A DNA stretch of 64,000 nucleotides, from the NCBI RefSeq assembly GCF_015277675.1, contig NZ_JADHEC010000006.1:1-64000 (forward strand), read 5' to 3'. The notes beneath the pieces were generated by a model, which ran no database searches, had not been told where the DNA came from, and worked only from the letters and a program-made list of their open reading frames with translations. A program made the translations under genes and the position numbers. This DNA is from Flavobacterium soyangense. Lineage in GTDB: Bacteria; Bacteroidota; Bacteroidia; Flavobacteriales; Flavobacteriaceae. Position 1 is the first letter of the stretch; each line of letters opens with the position of its first letter. Shown piece after piece: positions 38,961-48,948 of this stretch.

Positions 38961-41900
38961 TTAATGAACTAAAACCCAAGTTCCGTTTGCGATTAAGCTT
39001 TCGGCTTTTTTGTATTTCATTTCTTGTGTTTGACCATTGGCAACGTTTTGAATCGTTACTGTATCGTTACGATTAATTTTAGGTTGATCACGAACTATGG
39101 TTTCAGTAATCTGACGTTGTTGTGTTTGTCCAGCTTCGTGGTTCAAATTTTCGCTATTTACAATTTCGTCTTTACTTGTTTTGTAATTTTCTTTAACTTT
39201 AACTTGTTTAGCTTCTTGAATTGCAGGAGCTTGTTGTTGCGGTAAATCACCTTTAAACAAGAACGAAATTACTTCTTTATTTACACCATTCAACATCGAG
39301 TTAAACAAATTGTATGCCTCGAATTTATAGATAAGCAAAGGGTCTTTTTGTTCGTGTACCGCTAATTGAACCGATTGTTTCAACTCGTCCATTTTACGTA
39401 AATGTTTCTTCCAAGCTTCATCAACAATTGCTAAAGTGATGTTTTTCTCAAAATCAGCAATCAGTTGATTTCCGTTTGATTCGTAGGCTTTTTTCAAATC
39501 AGTAACCACATTCAATGATTTTATTCCATCGGTAAACGGAACAACAATACGTTCAAATTGGTTATTTTTATCTTCATAAACATTTTGAATAATTGGAAAA
39601 GCTTCTCTAGCGCTGCGTTCTGTTTTTTCAGTATAAAATGCCAAAGCTGATTTATACACTTTTCCTGTCAATTCTATTTCAGTTAATTTATTGAAATCAT
39701 TTTCAGAAATTGGGGAAGTGATTGAGAAATACCGAATCAATTCGAATTCAAAGTTTTTGAAATCATTGTTCGCTTTATTTTCTGTTACGATTAAATCGCA
39801 AGTGTCATAAAGCATATTGGCGATATCCACTTTTAGGCGTTCTCCAAACAAGGCGTGACGACGGCGTTTGTAAACCACTTCACGTTGTGCATTCATAACG
39901 TCATCATATTCTAACAAACGCTTACGGACACCAAAGTTGTTTTCTTCGACTTTTTTCTGTGCCCTTTCGATAGATTTTGTCATCATCGAATGTTGGATCA
40001 CTTCGCCTTCCTGCAATCCCATTCTGTCCATCACTTTCGCAACTCTTTCAGAACCAAATAGACGCATCAGGTTGTCTTCAAGCGAAACATAAAACTGTGA
40101 ACTTCCTGGGTCTCCCTGACGACCGGCACGACCACGCAACTGACGGTCAACACGACGTGAATCGTGGCGTTCAGTACCAACAATTGCCAAACCACCTGCA
40201 GCTTTTACTTCTGCAGAAAGTTTGATATCCGTTCCACGACCAGCCATATTGGTAGCAATGGTTACAACGCCAGACTTTCCTGCTTCTTCCACAATTTGTG
40301 CTTCTTGTTTGTGCATTTTTGCATTCAAAACATTGTGAACAACACCACGCATTTTAAGCATTCGACTCAATAATTCCGAAATTTCAACTGATGTTGTACC
40401 AATTAATACTGGTCTTCCCGCTTTTGATAATTCGGTTACATCTTCGATTACGGCATTAAATTTTTCACGAGTAGTTTTGTAGATATAATCTTCTTTGTCG
40501 ATTCTAGCCATCCCTCTGTTGGTAGGAATTTCTACTACATCCAATTTGTATATTTCCCACAACTCACCTGCTTCGGTAACGGCAGTTCCCGTCATTCCTG
40601 CTAATTTGCTGTACATTCTGAAATAATTCTGAAGTGTTACCGTTGCAAAAGTTTGGGTTGCATCCTCTATTTTCACGCTTTCTTTCGCTTCAATCGCTTG
40701 GTGTAAACCGTCAGAATAACGACGACCATCCATAATACGACCTGTTTGCTCATCGACAATCATAATCTTGTTGTCCATAATCACGTATTCTACATCTTTT
40801 TCGAAAAGTGTGTAGGCTTTTAGAAGTTGTGTCAAAGTATGAATACGTTCGCTTTTTACACCAAAGTCCTGAAATAATTTTTCTTTTTCCTCAGCCTCTT
40901 CATCTTTGGATAAATTTTTCTTTTCGATTGCGGCAATTTCAGTTCCAATATCTGGTAAAACAAAGAAATTACTGTCTGTATCTCCTGAAAGGAATTTAAT
41001 ACCGTTATCAGTCAATTCTACCTGATTGTTTTTTTCTTCAATTACAAAATACAAAGCTTCATCCACTTTTGGCATTTCGCGATTGTTGTCCTGCATATAG
41101 GAGTTTTCGGTTTTTTGAAGCAATTGTTTAATTCCTTCTTCACTTAAAAATTTAATTAATGCTTTATTTTTTGGCAAACTTCTGTGCGCTCTCAATAATA
41201 AAAAGCCACCATCTTTAGTATTACCTTCCTTGATTAATTTTTTGGCCTCAGCGAGAAAACCATTCGCTAATTGTCTTTGAAGACTTACCAAGTTTTCGAT
41301 TTTTGGTTTCAATTCATTAAATTCGTGACGGTCACCTTCCGGTACCGGTCCTGAAATAATCAATGGAGTTCTGGCATCATCTATCAAAACGGAATCCACC
41401 TCATCGACAATGGCATAATTGTGTTTTCGTTGCACCAAATCTTCCGGCGAATGCGCCATATTATCTCTTAAATAATCGAAACCAAATTCGTTGTTCGTTC
41501 CGTAAGTTATATCAGAATCATATGCTTTTTTACGTCCTTCAGAATTGGGTTGGTGATTATCGATACAATCCACAGTCAAACCGTGAAATTCGAAAAGAGG
41601 AGCTTTCCAAGTGCTGTCACGTTTAGCCAAGTAGTCATTTACAGTTACTAAATGAACCCCGTTTCCAGTCAAAGCATTCAAATAAAGAGGCAAAGTTGCC
41701 ACCAATGTTTTTCCTTCACCCGTTTGCATTTCGGCAATTTTACCTTCATGCAAAACCATTCCACCTATCAGTTGGACATCATAATGAATCATATCCCAGG
41801 TAATTTGCTTTCCGGCAGCATTCCATGAATTTGACCAAAAAGCCTTGTCTCCGTCAAGTGTAATATAGGTTTTCGTAGCAGAAAGTTCTCGGTCTTTAGC

Positions 41901-42302
41901 TGTCGCAGTTACTTCTATTTGAGTATTTTCCTTAAATCTTTTAGCTGTTTCTTTAACTACCGCAAAAGCTTCCGGAAGTATATCCATTAAAGTTTTTTCC
42001 GAAATTTCGTAGGCTTCTTTTTCTAAAGCATCAATAGCCACATAAATATCTTCGCGTTTGTCGATATCTTCGATACTTTCTGCTTCTATTTTAAGCGAAG
42101 CAATTTTTGCGTCTTTATCAGCGCGATCTTGTTTTATTTTTTCTTTAAAAAAAGTGGTTCTGGCTCGGAGTTCATCATTCGATAATGCGGCTAGAGTACT
42201 TTCAAAAGTTTTAATTTTTGCTAGATAAGGTTGTAAAGCTTTGACATCTTTTTGAGATTTATCACCTACAAAGGCTTTAAGGATGTTGTTTATGAAACTC
42301 AT
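38961..42302 (-). CDS. secA: preprotein translocase ATPase SecA
   Basis: SecA drives export through SecYEG using ATP. The first nucleotide-binding domain has [17 protein letters not shown] (Walker A near 186) and [20 protein letters not shown]. An insertion of roughly 100 residues around 330-460 is typical of Bacteroidota, so the protein reaches 1113 residues against about 900 in Escherichia coli. The second domain has [12 protein letters not shown] and [19 protein letters not shown]. The last residues are [10 protein letters not shown], with no zinc-binding CxC tail. It ends at a strong terminator and is preceded by a DUF2795 gene. Confidence 0.97.
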   Translation of the reverse strand: MSFINNILKAFVGDKSQKDVKALQPYLAKIKTFESTLAALSNDELRARTTFFKEKIKQDRADKDAKIASLKIEAESIEDIDKREDIYVAIDALEKEAYEISEKTLMDILPEAFAVVKETAKRFKENTQIEVTATAKDRELSATKTYITLDGDKAFWSNSWNAAGKQITWDMIHYDVQLIGGMVLHEGKIAEMQTGEGKTLVATLPLYLNALTGNGVHLVTVNDYLAKRDSTWKAPLFEFHGLTVDCIDNHQPNSEGRKKAYDSDITYGTNNEFGFDYLRDNMAHSPEDLVQRKHNYAIVDEVDSVLIDDARTPLIISGPVPEGDRHEFNELKPKIENLVSLQRQLANGFLAEAKKLIKEGNTKDGGFLLLRAHRSLPKNKALIKFLSEEGIKQLLQKTENSYMQDNNREMPKVDEALYFVIEEKNNQVELTDNGIKFLSGDTDSNFFVLPDIGTEIAAIEKKNLSKDEEAEEKEKLFQDFGVKSERIHTLTQLLKAYTLFEKDVEYVIMDNKIMIVDEQTGRIMDGRRYSDGLHQAIEAKESVKIEDATQTFATVTLQNYFRMYSKLAGMTGTAVTEAGELWEIYKLDVVEIPTNRGMARIDKEDYIYKTTREKFNAVIEDVTELSKAGRPVLIGTTSVEISELLSRMLKMRGVVHNVLNAKMHKQEAQIVEEAGKSGVVTIATNMAGRGTDIKLSAEVKAAGGLAIVGTERHDSRRVDRQLRGRAGRQGDPGSSQFYVSLEDNLMRLFGSERVAKVMDRMGLQEGEVIQHSMMTKSIERAQKKVEENNFGVRKRLLEYDDVMNAQREVVYKRRRHALFGERLKVDIANMLYDTCDLIVTENKANNDFKNFEFELIRYFSITSPISENDFNKLTEIELTGKVYKSALAFYTEKTERSAREAFPIIQNVYEDKNNQFERIVVPFTDGIKSLNVVTDLKKAYESNGNQLIADFEKNITLAIVDEAWKKHLRKMDELKQSVQLAVHEQKDPLLIYKFEAYNLFNSMLNGVNKEVISFLFKGDLPQQQAPAIQEAKQVKVKENYKTSKDEIVNSENLNHEAGQTQQRQITETIVRDQPKINRNDTVTIQNVANGQTQEMKYKKAESLIANGTWVLVH

Positions 42303-42346
42303 AATATGTTTGTATTTCTATTTTATAAAAGTGTGTAAATTTAACC

Positions 42347-42375
42347 AAAAAAAAAGCCTCTTTAGAGACTTTTTT
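42347..42375 (-). terminator. terminator between DUF2795 gene and secA
   Basis: On the minus strand AAAAAAGTCTCTAAAGAGGC is followed by a T-run. It lies 15 nt after the stop of the small gene. Confidence 0.7.
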
Positions 42376-42389
42376 CTTGGGATATTTTT

Positions 42390-42611
42390 TTAATATTCGT
42401 CCTCATTCCAAAGATAATCTTCGTCAGTGGGGTAATCTGGCCAAATCTCTTCCATCGACTCATATATCTCACCTTCGTCTTCTATAGACTGTAGGTTTTC
42501 TACTACTTCTAATGGAGCTCCTGCTCTAATAGCGTAATCGATAAGTTCGTCTTTGTTAGCAGGCCACGGCGCATCACTAAGATAGGATGCTAGTTCTAAT
42601 GTCCAATACAT
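42390..42611 (-). CDS. DUF2795-family protein (73 aa)
   Basis: The sequence starts with MYWTLELASYLSDAPWPANK, then DELIDYAIRAGAPLEVVENL, followed by a strongly acidic tail (EDEGEIYESMEEIWPDYPTD). The DUF2795 fold is a small helical bundle of unknown function, found in many Bacteroidota. From memory it commonly sits upstream of secA in this group. It is separated from secA by a terminator, so the pair is not strictly one transcript. The tail may interact with a basic partner. Confidence 0.82.
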   Translation of the reverse strand: MYWTLELASYLSDAPWPANKDELIDYAIRAGAPLEVVENLQSIEDEGEIYESMEEIWPDYPTDEDYLWNEDEY

Positions 42612-42714
42612 CTTTTGTCTGTTTAGTTTTGTGCAAAAATAAATTTTTTACTGAAAAAGACAAGTAAAAAATCATTTATTTTTTATTAAAGTTAAGAACG
42701 TGTTTTCAGGTTGC

Positions 42715-42791
42715 GGTTTTCAGGTTGCAGATTTCAGATTCGTAAGCTGAAAAACTATTTAAAGTGCAGAAAATCTGCAACCTGAAAACTG
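42715..42791. repeat. GGTTTTCAGGTTGCAGATTT inverted repeat
   Basis: GGTTTTCAGGTTGCAGATTT (42715-42734) and AAATCTGCAACCTGAAAACTG (42771-42791) are inverted arms with about 36 nt between. A partial copy, TGTTTTCAGGTTGCGG, precedes the left arm. It lies in the space between the PduO and DUF2795 genes and belongs to the CAGATTTCAGGT family. Confidence 0.7.
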
Positions 42792-42806
42792 CCATATGTA
42801 AACTGA

Positions 42807-43376
42807 TTACTTCCTCGGAATCCATTTTACTTCCTTGGCATTTAAATCATTTGACAACTTTCGTGCCAATACAAAAAGGTAGTCAGAAAGTCGGTTTAGG
42901 TACATAATTACGATTTCGGGAACGGGTTCATTATGGTCTAAATGTACTGCCATACGTTCTGCACGGCGGCAAACACATCTTGCAATATGACAATATGACA
43001 CAGTGGTGTGTCCTCCTGGCAAAACAAAATGGGTCATTGGCGGAAGCGCTTCTTCCATAGAATCAATTTCGTTTTCCAGCAATTCGATATCGCTTTCTGT
43101 AATCCCTAGATTTTTCAAACGCAATTCTCCATTTTTTTTTACTTCTTTTTCTGGAGGCGTAGCGAGAATGGCTCCAACGGTGAACAATCGATCCTGAATT
43201 TCAATCAAGATTTTTTTATAATGCTCATTTATTTCCTGATCCCGAATCAGTCCAATATAGGAATTTAATTCATCAACCGTTCCGTAACTTTCTATGCGAA
43301 TATGGTCTTTTGGAACTCGAGTTCCGCCAAAAAGTGCTGTTGTTCCTTTATCGCCTGTTTTTGTATATATTTTCAT
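42807..43376 (-). CDS. PduO-type cobalamin adenosyltransferase
   Basis: The enzyme adds the 5'-deoxyadenosyl group to cob(I)alamin. Its ATP-binding region TKTGDKGTTALFGGTRVPKD is at the N-terminus. GTVDELNSYIGLIRDQE and CRRAERMAVHLDHNEPVPEI match the PduO signature, and the length of 189 residues is typical. It makes adenosylcobalamin, the cofactor of methylmalonyl-CoA mutase and others. No cobalamin riboswitch is seen upstream. It is followed by repeats and lies near the ABC ATPase gene, without an obvious functional link. Confidence 0.9.
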   Translation of the reverse strand: MKIYTKTGDKGTTALFGGTRVPKDHIRIESYGTVDELNSYIGLIRDQEINEHYKKILIEIQDRLFTVGAILATPPEKEVKKNGELRLKNLGITESDIELLENEIDSMEEALPPMTHFVLPGGHTTVSYCHIARCVCRRAERMAVHLDHNEPVPEIVIMYLNRLSDYLFVLARKLSNDLNAKEVKWIPRK

Positions 43377-43384
43377 TTTAAGGA

Positions 43385-43449
43385 TTTTAGATTTTAAATT
43401 CCAGATTTTGGATTACAAAATGTAAATCTTAAATCTGGAATCTAAAATT
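43385..43449. repeat. TTTTAGATTTTAAATTCCAG inverted repeat
   Basis: TTTTAGATTTTAAATTCCAGATTT and its inverted counterpart AAATCTGGAATCTAAAAT lie between the PduO gene and the ABC ATPase gene. It is a palindrome of related vocabulary (CCAGATTT) to the CAGATTTCAGG family. The right arm touches the ABC stop codon. Confidence 0.6.
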
Positions 43450-44134
43450 ACTTTGTAGTGTCGCTTTCAATCATTCCATCTCTTAAACGAATAATTCTCT
43501 TTGCGTGTGCGGCGATTTCCTCTTCGTGGGTTACCACAATTATAGTATTTCCGTTTTTGTGAATTTCCTCTAAAAGAACCATGATTTCCTCGGACGTTTT
43601 ACTGTCCAAATTTCCTGTAGGTTCATCAGCAAGAATGATGGATGGTTTATTGACCAAAGCTCTGGCAATGGCAACTCTTTGTCTTTGTCCTCCCGAAAGT
43701 TGGTTGGGTTGGTGATCCATTCTGTCGGCCAAGTTTACTTGTTCCAATACTTTAGTGGCTCGAGCTCTTCTTTCTGACTTGGAATATCCTGCATAAATCA
43801 TTGGTAAAGCCACATTATCCAGAGCCGTTGTTCGCGGCAAAAGGTTAAATGTTTGAAAAACGAATCCAATTTCTTTATTGCGGATTTCAGCTAATTCGTC
43901 ATCGTGCATCTGGCTTACATCTTTTCCGTTGAGAATATAAGTTCCGGAAGTTGGCGTGTCCAAACAACCCAAAAGATTCATTAATGTAGATTTTCCAGAA
44001 CCTGACGGTCCCATTAATGCTACATATTCTCCTTTATTTATTTCTAAATCAATACCTTTTAGCACATAAACGATTTCGTTTCCAAGAACAAAATCTCTCT
44101 TGATATTGGTTATTTTTATTAGTGGCTTGCTCAT
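43448..44134 (-). CDS. ABC transporter ATPase, LolD/MacB type
   Basis: The 228-residue ATPase has Walker A ([15 protein letters not shown], about 42-56), the Q-loop, signature [17 protein letters not shown] and Walker [13 protein letters not shown]. The start ([20 protein letters not shown]) and length fit the LolD/MacB-like family, whose members power lipoprotein release or macrolide and peptide export. No permease gene lies beside it here, so its partner must be elsewhere. It stands on its own strand unit between two repeats. Function cannot be narrowed from the neighbours. Confidence 0.88.
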   Translation of the reverse strand: MSKPLIKITNIKRDFVLGNEIVYVLKGIDLEINKGEYVALMGPSGSGKSTLMNLLGCLDTPTSGTYILNGKDVSQMHDDELAEIRNKEIGFVFQTFNLLPRTTALDNVALPMIYAGYSKSERRARATKVLEQVNLADRMDHQPNQLSGGQRQRVAIARALVNKPSIILADEPTGNLDSKTSEEIMVLLEEIHKNGNTIIVVTHEEEIAAHAKRIIRLRDGMIESDTTK

Positions 44135-44290
44135 AGTTTTTAGTTTTCAGTCGCAGTTTTACTTCGTCAGTTCGCTTTGCTCGGGTCAGTCAAAATATCA
44201 AAAATCAAAAATACGGATGATATTTACAATAAGTAGCCGTTTTTCAAAAATGTTACATATAATTTATACAACCTGAAAACTGTTACTTTT

Positions 44291-45070
44291 TTAAACACGA
44301 ATTACAAAATGTTCTTTATGCTGTTCTTTTCTAAAGAAAATAATTCCCCATTGAAAAGTATCTATGGTTACGGTAACTTTTGGATGGCTTTTAATTATTT
44401 TCCAAGCTTCTTCCATATTTGGAGACCAATGAATATCATCAAAAATCCAAACGCTGTCATTAGTTATTGTTGGTAATAAAAGTTCGAAATAATCTAAAGT
44501 GGCGCTTTTTGAATGATTGCCGTCAAAGTAAATCAGATTGCAGATTTCAGGTTTCAGATTGCAGATTTGCAGGTAGCTATTGAATTCTGTTACAACAGAA
44601 TTTACATTGGTTAAACCAAATTTTCCCAATTGTTCCTTAGCAATTTTTGCCGTTTCCGGACAACCTTCCAATGTTGTAATTTTTGCTTTTGGATTTCCAA
44701 AAGCTAGTGCAGAAGTTGCTAATCCCAATGAAGTTCCAATTTCTAAAATGCTATCTGGCTGAAAATAATTTGTAATTCGGTACAATAATTCTGCTCGTTT
44801 AAGAGTAATTCCAGCGGTTTTGGCAATCTTTGATATTTCTCTTGTATTGGATTTGAAAACTTTCGAACCAGCTCCAAAATCTGTTACTTTAATGGTGTTT
44901 TTGTTTTCTAAAAGTGTATTCCGATAGTTTTTTAAAATGGAATATTTAGAAAACTTCGTTTTATCATAAAAACATTTGGTGACCAAATTAAACACAAAAG
45001 GTGAATGCACCGCATGTTCGTTCTTGGATTTCCAAAGGAATTTGATATAAGATTTTATTTGGAATAACAT
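44291..45070 (-). CDS. SAM-dependent methyltransferase with repeat-derived insertion
   Basis: The start at 45070 (MLFQIKSYIKFLWKSKNEHA) is used; a longer frame would run through an inverted repeat at 45102-45180. The Rossmann motif is SILEIGTSLGLATSALAFGN (about 118-137), followed by KITTLEGCPETAKIAKEQLG. Between SYLQ and IYFDGNHSK lies LQICNLKPEICNL, which is the translation of an intergenic-type CAGATTTCAGG repeat (44534-44573) running through the gene in frame. The substrate is unknown; class I O-methyltransferase is likely from the fold. The insert lies at a loop just before the DGNH motif. Confidence 0.8.
   Translation of the reverse strand: MLFQIKSYIKFLWKSKNEHAVHSPFVFNLVTKCFYDKTKFSKYSILKNYRNTLLENKNTIKVTDFGAGSKVFKSNTREISKIAKTAGITLKRAELLYRITNYFQPDSILEIGTSLGLATSALAFGNPKAKITTLEGCPETAKIAKEQLGKFGLTNVNSVVTEFNSYLQICNLKPEICNLIYFDGNHSKSATLDYFELLLPTITNDSVWIFDDIHWSPNMEEAWKIIKSHPKVTVTIDTFQWGIIFFRKEQHKEHFVIRV
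44534..44573. repeat. CAGATTTCAGGTTTCAGATT element inside a coding sequence
   Basis: CAGATTGCAGATTTCAGG with TTTCAGATTGCAGATTTGCA following is a copy of the words found in intergenic repeats at 33071 and 42715. Here it lies in frame within the methyltransferase gene and encodes CNLKPEICNL on the minus strand, without a stop codon. Confidence 0.75.
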
Positions 45071-45101
45071 AAAAAGTTGCAAATAGGAGTGCGAAGATAC
45101 G

Positions 45102-45180
45102 AAAAAGTGAATCGTGAGAAGTGAATCGTTAGAATTTAGATATTTCACTTTTCACTATCCATTCATCACTTTTCACGATT
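45102..45180. repeat. AAGTGAATCGTGA inverted repeat upstream of the methyltransferase
   Basis: AATCGTGAGAAGTGAAT (45110-45126) and ATCACTTTTCACGATT (45165-45180) form an inverted pair, with further AAGTGAATCG words between. It fills most of the space between two divergent genes. Confidence 0.6.
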
Positions 45181-45199
45181 TGCGTCTCACTTTAAAGAC

Positions 45200-45207
45200 T
45201 ATCTTTG
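45200..45207 (+). promoter_or_regulatory. -7 box TATCTTTG of the SDR gene
   Basis: TATCTTTG fits TAnnTTTG and lies 22 nt before the ATG at 45230. Confidence 0.55.
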
Positions 45208-45229
45208 TCCCCTTGATTTTTAGAACCTA

Positions 45230-46777
45230 ATGACATCAGCAATAAACAATAAGAACGCCATAGCATCGGAAGAAATTGACCGATGCATCGCTATTTTGAC
45301 ACAATTAAACTCGGATACAGACCAAATATTTGATATCCCTTCAGCACAACGTACAGCTTTAATCAAATCTGCTGGACAATTTGCACGCCCTAATCGGGAC
45401 GAATTAGCCAAAAGGAAAAAGGACGGAAAAGCTGTGGCTAAGCGTAAGCAGGAAAAGAAAGACAGAACCGCTCGCAAAGAAACTGGAATTCGATATGCCC
45501 GTGAAGCAAGCGTTTTTGTGGCTCCAAAATTATTGGCTTTGCACGATTTGGGACTCAAAGAACAATTAGAACTTGAAACTCCCAGGAAGTGTTATGTCTG
45601 CAAAACGGAATTTACCAAAATGCACCACTTTTACGATACTATGTGTAAGGATTGCGGCGATTTTAATTATGCCAAACGTTTTCAAACTGCCGATGTAAAA
45701 GGCCAAATTGCTGTGATTACAGGTTCACGCCTAAAAATTGGGTATCATATTTCGCTAATGCTTTTGCGTGGCGGAGCGACTGTTATTGCCACGACTCGTT
45801 TTCCGGTGGATTCGGCTTTGCGATTTTCTAAGGAAGATGATTTTATGGAATGGGGACACCGCTTAAAAATTCACGGATTGGATTTACGGCATATTCCGAG
45901 TGTGGAAATTTTCTGCAATTTTATCGAACAAAAATACCATCGTTTGGATATTCTTATCAATAATGCGGCGCAAACCGTGCGACGACCAGCCGGGTTTTAT
46001 TCCCATTTGATGGAGAACGAAGAACTGCCAATTGGCTCTTTACCCAAGGAAGCGCAGGAATTACTATTGGATCATACCAATTGTTTGGAGGAATTAAAAG
46101 TACTAACAACTGGTTTTTCATCGAATGAAAATATGCCGGTGACTTGGCACGGACCGGAACCTGGAATTGGTTTGCGGGCTTCCGCCAAATTATCGCAGAT
46201 TCCGTATTCTTTCGATAATGCGCTCGCGGTCAATGAAGTTTTTCCAGAAGGGGAACTCGATGCTGATTTGCAGCAAGTCGATTTACGAAAAACCAACAGC
46301 TGGCGATTGCGTTTGGGGCAAATTGAAACCACCGAAATGATTGAAGTGCAACTTGTGAATTCGGTAGCGCCTTTTGTATTGTGCAACCGACTTTCGGAAG
46401 TAATGAAAAAAGACCATACGGGACAAAAACACATCATCAATGTTTCGGCAATGGAAGGGAAGTTTCACCGCTTCTTCAAAGAAGATCGCCATCCTCATAC
46501 GAATATGGCAAAAGCCGCTTTGAATATGTTGACACACACTTCCTCAGGAACTTTGGCGAAAGCCGGAATTTTTATGAATGCCGTTGATACGGGTTGGGTA
46601 ACCGATGAAGATCCCGCAGAATTAGCCAAAAGGAAACAGGAAGAAGAAGATTTTCAACCGCCATTAGACATTGTTGATGGTGCGGCGCGTGTTATGGATC
46701 CTTTGTTTGACGGTATTAATACAGGAAAACATTGGTGCGGGAAGTTTTTGAAAGATTATAATCCGATTCCTTGGTAA
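45230..46777 (+). CDS. zinc-ribbon fused short-chain dehydrogenase/reductase-like protein
   Basis: The 515-residue protein has a helical N-terminal region (about 1-110), a treble-Cys motif CYVC...CKDC (Cys 121, 124, 139, 142) and an SDR Rossmann fold from about 155: [17 protein letters not shown] (cofactor loop), [14 protein letters not shown] and NVSAMEGKF. Where typical SDRs have YxxxK, this protein has TNMAK, so the catalytic Tyr is replaced by Thr. Either it uses another residue or it has become non-enzymatic. The long acidic C-terminal region ends DYNPIPW. It is transcribed alone with its own promoter. Confidence 0.75.
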   Translation: MTSAINNKNAIASEEIDRCIAILTQLNSDTDQIFDIPSAQRTALIKSAGQFARPNRDELAKRKKDGKAVAKRKQEKKDRTARKETGIRYAREASVFVAPKLLALHDLGLKEQLELETPRKCYVCKTEFTKMHHFYDTMCKDCGDFNYAKRFQTADVKGQIAVITGSRLKIGYHISLMLLRGGATVIATTRFPVDSALRFSKEDDFMEWGHRLKIHGLDLRHIPSVEIFCNFIEQKYHRLDILINNAAQTVRRPAGFYSHLMENEELPIGSLPKEAQELLLDHTNCLEELKVLTTGFSSNENMPVTWHGPEPGIGLRASAKLSQIPYSFDNALAVNEVFPEGELDADLQQVDLRKTNSWRLRLGQIETTEMIEVQLVNSVAPFVLCNRLSEVMKKDHTGQKHIINVSAMEGKFHRFFKEDRHPHTNMAKAALNMLTHTSSGTLAKAGIFMNAVDTGWVTDEDPAELAKRKQEEEDFQPPLDIVDGAARVMDPLFDGINTGKHWCGKFLKDYNPIPW

Positions 46778-46796
46778 AAAGTAAGTTCCAGTTTCT

Positions 46797-46945
46797 GATC
46801 TGCTTTTGCTCCGCAAAGTCTCCGACTTTGAGGTAGTGAATTTCGGTTTTTAACCGATTTGATTATGCACTATTTGATTTTTTTGTCAGTAAAAGACTGA
46901 CTGCCACATCCGCAAAGGCGGAGACTTTGCGGAGCAAAATCAGAT
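46797..46945. repeat. 149-bp inverted-repeat element between convergent genes
   Basis: Near-perfect arms of about 28 nt contain TTTTGCTCCGCAAAGTCTCC (from 46803) and GGAGACTTTGCGGAGCAAAA (to 46939). The middle holds two small palindromes, ATTTCGGTTTTTAACCGAT and GTCAGTAAAAGACTGAC. No coding frame lies inside. The long perfect arms separate it from a plain terminator and suggest a small mobile or repeat-derived element between the SDR gene and the FKBP gene. Confidence 0.6.
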
Positions 46946-46950
46946 AATTT

Positions 46951-47409
46951 CTAATTTACTGAAATTAATTTAACCTCAAAAATAAGTACTGAACCTCCAG
47001 GAATTGGGCCGTTTGAACTACTGCCATAACCTAATTGAGACGGTATCAAAAGAATACCGTTACCACCAGTTTTAAAATGTGGAATGCCTTCAGTCCAGCC
47101 TTTTATTACTTGGTTCAAACCAAACGAAATCCCTGCGGAACCACTTTGATCGAATACAGATCCATTTGTAAAATAACCTTTGTAGGCTACGGTAACATTT
47201 GATGTTGCAGTAGGTTGTGTTCCAGTTCCGGGATTAGTAATCACATAATACAAACCCGTATCACTTCTTTGGGCAGTTAAATTGTTTTTAGCAATATAGT
47301 CCTTAATTTCAAGTTCATTTTTTGCAACATAATCAATATTTGCTTCTTTATCTTTAGAACAAGAAATAAAAAGAGTCAAGGCTAGTAGGGCAGTTAAGAG
47401 GTATTTCAT
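46951..47409 (-). CDS. FKBP-type peptidyl-prolyl isomerase lipoprotein
   Basis: The start at 47409 gives a lipoprotein signal (MKYLLTALLALTLFISCSKD); an upstream frame adds 22 residues with no sense. The FKBP domain (about 55-150) has VTVAYKGYFTNGSVFDQSGS, VIKGWTEGIPHFKTGGNGI and PSQLGYGSSSNGPIPGGSVL. It should catalyse proline isomerisation in the periplasm, anchored in a membrane. It is one of four FKBP-domain proteins in this window. It ends directly next to the 149-bp inverted repeat and has no operon partner. Confidence 0.9.
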   Translation of the reverse strand: MKYLLTALLALTLFISCSKDKEANIDYVAKNELEIKDYIAKNNLTAQRSDTGLYYVITNPGTGTQPTATSNVTVAYKGYFTNGSVFDQSGSAGISFGLNQVIKGWTEGIPHFKTGGNGILLIPSQLGYGSSSNGPIPGGSVLIFEVKLISVN

Positions 47410-47630
47410 TGGATTTTTTTTTGAGCGGCAAATATAGTAAAATTTGTTATGGTTTGAAGTTGGTAAACTTTGCAAAGCTTCTTATTTTTTTTGGAGTAAA
47501 TTTTAATAAAATGAAAGAGAGTCTTTTTTAATAGAAATTCATTAGTTACAATGAATTGAAGATTTTCAGTGTTTACCATAAATGATAAATTGGAATTGAA
47601 TTTTTTATAAATAGTATGTATTTTCGCCAC

Positions 47631-48395
47631 ATGAATAGTAAAATTGCCATTTCACTTTTTTTAGCTTTCTATAAAACCATTGGTTATTTATTTCTATTTA
47701 TTGCCTTTGGGTTATTTTTGGATAGTAAATATATGGTGCCCATTTATGAAAACACGCAACATTTAGCCACATTAGTAATGCTAATAGGGTTTTCTATATT
47801 GTTTTATAGATCACCATCCAGGATTAAATCGCAAATGTTATTTGCAGTAATTATTGGTTTTTTTGGCGAACATTTATTTTCAATCGCTTTAGGGATGTAT
47901 GCGTATCGATTAGGCAATGTTCCTTTATACGTTCCTCCGGGACATGCCATTGTGTATATTGCTGCAGTGTATTTTTGTAAAGATGCAATAGTTAAAACAC
48001 ATAGAAAACAACTCGAAATACTCTTTACCATTTTCGTATTAGTATATGCCACACTTTTTTTAATTTTTGCAAATGACATCTTTGGTTTTGTAATGTCTTT
48101 GCTAGTTATCTACTTCTTAAGAAACAAACCAAGAGAACGTTTGTTCTTTTTAACGATGTATATAGTCGTCGCTTTTCTGGAAATTGTAGGAACCCATTAC
48201 CGTTGTTGGGCTTGGCCAAAAATAGCTTATGGCGTATTTCCTTTTTTAAAAAGTGCCAACCCACCCAGTGGAATTAGTTTGTTTTATTTCTTATTGGATT
48301 TAGGATGTTTGTGGTTATACAAACAACGAAATTTAATTGCTTGGAAGCGTATGAAAGGAATCCGAAAATTGAAAGAAATAAAGGTTTATAACTAG
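47631..48395 (+). CDS. polytopic membrane protein (254 aa)
   Basis: The start at 47631 (MNSKIAISLFLAFYKTIGYL) fits an insertion signal. About seven hydrophobic segments run through the protein, with conserved-looking sequences HRKQLEILFTIFVLVYATLF and TMYIVVAFLEIVGTHYRCWA. KIAYGVFPFLKSANPPSGIS and FYFLLDLGCLW lie in the last part. I do not recognise a family. The distribution of polar residues resembles small lyase or cyclase membrane enzymes, but no motif is decisive. It stands between convergent and divergent genes as a single unit. Confidence 0.7.
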   Translation: MNSKIAISLFLAFYKTIGYLFLFIAFGLFLDSKYMVPIYENTQHLATLVMLIGFSILFYRSPSRIKSQMLFAVIIGFFGEHLFSIALGMYAYRLGNVPLYVPPGHAIVYIAAVYFCKDAIVKTHRKQLEILFTIFVLVYATLFLIFANDIFGFVMSLLVIYFLRNKPRERLFFLTMYIVVAFLEIVGTHYRCWAWPKIAYGVFPFLKSANPPSGISLFYFLLDLGCLWLYKQRNLIAWKRMKGIRKLKEIKVYN

Positions 48396-48531
48396 TGTAC
48401 AAAGTCGGGAGACATTGAATAGACGTGAATAATTTGTTTAAATTAGAGCGTTCTGCTTATTTATCCAAAAATCAGTCGTTTATAAATATGCTAATATTGA
48501 TTTTAAAATGGTAAGAAATCTAACAACATTA

Positions 48532-48834
48532 TTATTTCTTTTCTGGCAAAAGGCTAATAAAGAGTTGTAAAACGAAATTTCCAAATATATACCACAAGTA
48601 AGCAAAGCCACTAAACATTACAATCATAAAAGGGGCAAAGCAAATCATAATAACAACGCCTTTTAAACCGTAATAATCTACATCGTTGAAATTTACTGGC
48701 ATAAGACCAAAACTGACCAAGATTACAAACAATAGTAAAAATGGTAGATAAGCAAATGAAAATAGCACAAAGATCTTTTTAAATAAAGAGTTGGGTTTTC
48801 CAGCATATTTTGACAAAGTGTTTTTTAGATTCAT
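48532..48834 (-). CDS. small membrane protein (100 aa)
   Basis: The protein has a short basic N-terminus (MNLKNTLSKYAGKPNSLFKK) and two hydrophobic stretches (about 22-48 and 55-95). It ends LFISLLPEKK. I find no family. It forms its own transcription unit between two gene-poor gaps. Position and composition give no role. It is less certain than its neighbours, as only a short, hydrophobic frame supports it. Confidence 0.6.
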   Translation of the reverse strand: MNLKNTLSKYAGKPNSLFKKIFVLFSFAYLPFLLLFVILVSFGLMPVNFNDVDYYGLKGVVIMICFAPFMIVMFSGFAYLWYIFGNFVLQLFISLLPEKK

Positions 48835-48948
48835 TTATTTTTTATTAACTGCTTGATTTTATGGGCACGAGCAAGATGCTCGCGCTAGCTAGTATTTAGT
48901 TAGGCAGAATTGTATTCTGTTCCAATTCCAATTAGCAATCGTGTTTTT

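Noticed and set aside
38818..38979. N-terminal extension of the Cys-motif gene
   Set aside because: It crosses the secA terminator and a low-complexity repeat, and the residues are not conserved-looking. The start was moved inward.
42303..42806. Cobalamin riboswitch near the PduO-type gene
   Set aside because: The upstream DNA on the minus strand is a repeat and an ABC gene end, with no B12-box-like sequence.
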